Shown here: one piece after another, positions 11,623 to 13,915 of the stretch | Numbering within the stretch: position 1 is the first letter of the stretch | How the letters are laid out: every line of letters starts with the position of its first letter | Origin: Planctomycetia bacterium | GTDB taxonomy: Bacteria > Planctomycetota > Phycisphaerae > Phycisphaerales > SM1A02 | Assembly: GCA_005799475.1 (NCBI GenBank) | Contig: SYGQ01000138.1 | Location: forward strand, 1 to 13,915 | Reading direction: 5' to 3' | Length of the DNA stretch: 13,915 nt | Notes under the pieces: model-generated | What the model was told of the DNA's origin: nothing | The model's database searches: none | Seen by the model: the letters and a program-made list of their open reading frames with translations, nothing else | Translations under genes and position numbers: made by a program

Positions 11623-13776
11623 ATGCCAGTGCTCACGGCCTTGCTCGCGTGCGCTTGCGCGATTGGGCAGGTCGAGGTTGTCGATCTTGAAAGCGCGCGG
11701 GTTCTTGAGGCGCGCGTCCAAGAGGCACTCGCGAAGGCGTTGCCGGCATCCGTTGGCATCACTGCACTCTCGGAGCAGGGGGGAAGTTCCGGGAGTGGGA
11801 CGATCATCTCGAAGGAAGGGTGGATACTGACAGCCGGGCATGTCACGGAGGAGCCCGGGCAACAGGTGACGATTCACTTCGCCGATGGCTCGACGGTCGA
11901 GGGAAAGACCGCCGGGCTTCACTGGGACGGGCGTGAGGACTGCGGGCTCATCCAGTTCGATCCGGGGAATCGCGAGTTCGCCGTCGCCGAACTCGGTGAT
12001 GGCGCGAGCATGAAGATTGGAGCGTGGGTCCTGACCCTGGGGCACACCTATGGGATCGAGCGCGATCCGTATCGGGGCCCCGTTGTTCGCCTCGGTCGGG
12101 TGCGCTTCGTCGATGCCGTCTCGATCAACATCGACGCGCCGCTCTCGTCGGGTGACTCCGGCGGCGGCACCTTCGACCTCGACGGCCGCCTCATCGGGAT
12201 CAACTCGACGGCGGGGCCTGAGCCCGACTGGAACACGGCGGTGAACATTGACTTCGTGATGCCGAGGCTCGAAGAAATGAAGCGGGGGGTCTTCACCGGC
12301 GCGAGCGCGGTGGCGGCGAGCAAAGGCGACAAAGTGGACCGGCCAACCTCGGTGCCGCAGCATGATGTGAACGATCGTGCGCATGCGAAGGACAGCCCAT
12401 CGATCCTGACGGCACTCGCTCCGTCGATCGACGAGGCGATCCTGATGACGGTTGGTGTGTTCGTGCAGGGCAAGCAGGTTGGACTCGGCACGGTGGCGTC
12501 TGCGGACGGCTTGGTGGTGGCAAAGGCATCGGATGTGGATGCGACGAGTGATGACATTTCGGTCGCGCTTCCCGATGGGCTGATGGTGGCGGCCAAGCGC
12601 ATGGCGGTCGATGCCGAACTCGACCTCGTGATCTTGCAGACCAACGAGGCGTTTGATGAACCAATGTTCGCGATGGAAGCGCCCGCGCAAGGCGCGATCG
12701 TCGTGACGGCGGGACGCGAACTCAAGCCGCTTGCCTATGGCGTGCGCAGTCTCGGCGAGTATCGGCCCGGAAGAAGCGACATCACGGCGTCGTACCTCGG
12801 AGTGCGCGCACGCCCGGCGACGCCGACGGAACTCGAGGCCGTCGGCGTGGAGGGTGGCGTGGTGCTGACGATGGTGTCTGCCGCGTCACCTGCGATGCGC
12901 GCGGGACTCAAGCCGGGCGACTGCGTGACACGCATCGCTGGCCTCGCCGTGCGCGACCAGAGAGAGGTCGGCGAGGCGATCCGAAAGCATGCCTCCGGCG
13001 ATGTCATCGACATCGAACGGGTGCGCGAGGGGGCGACCGAAGTGCTCCAAGCGAGGCTCGCGCCGCGCCCGAGGCAGACGGGACCATCGCCGTCGTCGCC
13101 GAAGTTTCCCGCGAGCCGACGCGCGAGTGGATTCGGTCCGGTGATCCAGCACGACACGGCGCTACGCGCCAACCAGATGGGCGGGCCGATCACGACGCTT
13201 GACGGGAAGGTCGTCGGTATCAACATTGCGCGGGTCGATCGCACGAAGACCTACGCGCTCGCGTCGAGCGTGCTCGTTCCGGCGCTCGAGCACTTGCTCG
13301 CCGCGGCGCGAGCGCGGACGGAGCCGCTGCCTCGGATCGACCCACTCACGGTTGGCGTCATCACGAAACAGGAGGGGCCGACAGTGCGCCTCGACGCCAA
13401 CACGGCAGAGATCGTTGGGACCACGCTTCGCTTCGTGCATCCCGAGGACGGACTCGGGCACCTCGAGCGCTGGGTCGACGCCACCGACGCGGCGCGCTGG
13501 GTCGTGGAGTTCACGAAGGCCGGCGACTACGGCGTGCGGGTCCTCCAGTCATGTATGGGTGAGGTCGCCGGACAGGAGTTCGAAGTGACCGTCGGTGAGA
13601 CCAAACTCCGAGGTCGCACCGAAGCCACCGGTGACTGGGATGTGTACAAGGGCGTTGCGGTCGGCGCATTCCATGTCGAGTCGCCCGGCCGTGCGATCGT
13701 CGAGATCAAGACCGGCGGCGCGCTCAAGGGTCCGCTCATGAATCTTCACGCCGTCGAGTTGAAGCGCAGCAGTTGA
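11623..13776 (+). CDS. Secreted two-domain trypsin-like protein with PDZ and carbohydrate-binding-like tail
   Basis: A 717-residue exported protein with a short signal peptide (MPVLTALLACACAIGQ). Domain 1, about 35-225, is a trypsin-like serine protease with a full triad: His73 in TAGHV, Asp106 in REDCGLI, Ser179 in GDSGG. Domain 2 is a decayed copy split in two. Its N-half (about 270-385) has Ser303 where the His should be and Asp334 in ELDLVIL. A PDZ domain follows (about 388-480; YLGV, ASPAMRAGLKPGDCVTRI). The C-half (about 500-560) has NQMGGP in place of GDSGG, so the serine is Met519, followed by LDGKVVGIN matching LDGRLIGIN of domain 1. About 584-714 is a beta-sandwich resembling the galactose-binding/CBM-like modules seen in planctomycete enzymes. 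It resembles DegP/HtrA in parts but not in order. It follows the kinase by 6 bases. Likely an envelope protease; substrate unknown. Confidence 0.9.
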   Translation: MPVLTALLACACAIGQVEVVDLESARVLEARVQEALAKALPASVGITALSEQGGSSGSGTIISKEGWILTAGHVTEEPGQQVTIHFADGSTVEGKTAGLHWDGREDCGLIQFDPGNREFAVAELGDGASMKIGAWVLTLGHTYGIERDPYRGPVVRLGRVRFVDAVSINIDAPLSSGDSGGGTFDLDGRLIGINSTAGPEPDWNTAVNIDFVMPRLEEMKRGVFTGASAVAASKGDKVDRPTSVPQHDVNDRAHAKDSPSILTALAPSIDEAILMTVGVFVQGKQVGLGTVASADGLVVAKASDVDATSDDISVALPDGLMVAAKRMAVDAELDLVILQTNEAFDEPMFAMEAPAQGAIVVTAGRELKPLAYGVRSLGEYRPGRSDITASYLGVRARPATPTELEAVGVEGGVVLTMVSAASPAMRAGLKPGDCVTRIAGLAVRDQREVGEAIRKHASGDVIDIERVREGATEVLQARLAPRPRQTGPSPSSPKFPASRRASGFGPVIQHDTALRANQMGGPITTLDGKVVGINIARVDRTKTYALASSVLVPALEHLLAAARARTEPLPRIDPLTVGVITKQEGPTVRLDANTAEIVGTTLRFVHPEDGLGHLERWVDATDAARWVVEFTKAGDYGVRVLQSCMGEVAGQEFEVTVGETKLRGRTEATGDWDVYKGVAVGAFHVESPGRAIVEIKTGGALKGPLMNLHAVELKRSS

Positions 13777-13789
13777 GGCGGTGGCGCGC

Positions 13790-13795
13790 TACCGT
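13790..13795 (+). promoter_or_regulatory. TACCGT, candidate -10 box of the leaderless DinB-like gene
   Basis: TACCGT ends 6 bases before the ATG at 13802, and the spacer is CCCCGC with no Shine-Dalgarno sequence. The box lies in the 25-bp gap after the protease-like gene. Confidence 0.4.
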
Positions 13796-13801
13796 CCCCG
13801 C

Positions 13802-13915
13802 ATGGACCTGCCCGACTACAAGCGAATCGTGCTCAGCCAATTCGACGCGTCGCTCGCGATGCTTGAGGAGTGCCTGCGCGCGTGCCCGGCGCGCTCGTGG
13901 AAGGGCAAGGTGGGC
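13802..13915 (+). CDS. DinB-like protein, 3' end cut by the window
   Basis: Only 38 residues are present, with an open frame to the edge. The sequence MDLPDYKRIVLSQFDASLAMLEECLRACP followed by a Trp resembles the first helix of DinB-superfamily four-helix proteins ('.. Q F.a.l.mL..ci..cp...W'), metal-dependent enzymes often involved in thiol or stress chemistry. The fragment is too short to settle the family. The ATG is supported by TACCGT 6 bases upstream. It starts 25 bases after the protease-like gene. Confidence 0.5.
   Translation, partial: MDLPDYKRIVLSQFDASLAMLEECLRACPARSWKGKVG

Noticed and set aside
11593..12690. A 365-residue - frame opposite the protease-like gene
   Set aside because: Antisense shadow rich in Arg and His with no domain, opposite an intact trypsin domain with a full catalytic triad.

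Overview
The window is GC-rich and looks like the chromosome of a planctomycete, most likely a Phycisphaerales-type bacterium. Three things point there: a PEP-CTERM-like protein ending in VPAPGALALL...GARRRR, a soluble Ser/Thr kinase with the 'DLGQSC...GTVKERTQG' activation segment common in planctomycetes, and short cysteine-poor MetG and archaeal-type ProS synthetases. The lineage call rests on recalled family features, not on a search. No tRNA, rRNA, CRISPR array, insertion sequence or phage gene was seen. No gap between genes exceeds about 150 bases.

Layout, left to right. (1) On +: the end of a CHAD-domain (polyphosphate-binding type) protein, proS, then a secreted PEP-CTERM-like protein. 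(2) On -: metG, converging on the PEP-CTERM gene, preceded in the same orientation by a single-pass membrane protein resembling the body of an anti-sigma factor. (3) On +, diverging from that membrane gene by only 24 bp: a 595-residue planctomycete-type protein with a TPR-like C-terminal half. (4) metF on -, diverging from rex on +. rex overlaps a lipoprotein gene, which overlaps a second, small lipoprotein gene. (5) On +: a membrane-anchored PGRP/amidase-fold protein lacking one zinc ligand, a Ser/Thr kinase, a large multidomain trypsin-like/PDZ protein six bases behind it, and the start of a DinB-like gene cut by the window edge.

The most notable signal is at gene starts. Six genes (proS, metG, the 595-residue protein gene, metF, rex, the DinB-like gene) have no clear Shine-Dalgarno sequence. 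Each instead has a TANNNT box ending exactly 6-8 bases before the start codon. A seventh, the membrane protein gene, has the near match TACAAC at 7 bases. This is the signature of leaderless mRNAs, where the -10 box sits next to the start codon. Genes inside operons or with a 5' leader (PEP-CTERM gene, both lipoproteins, kinase) have ordinary Shine-Dalgarno sequences. A second theme is degenerate catalytic or metal sites: zinc cysteines missing in ProS and MetG, Cys-to-Ser at the zinc site of the amidase fold, a dead second trypsin domain with an inserted PDZ, and an altered DNA-binding/NADH linker in Rex.
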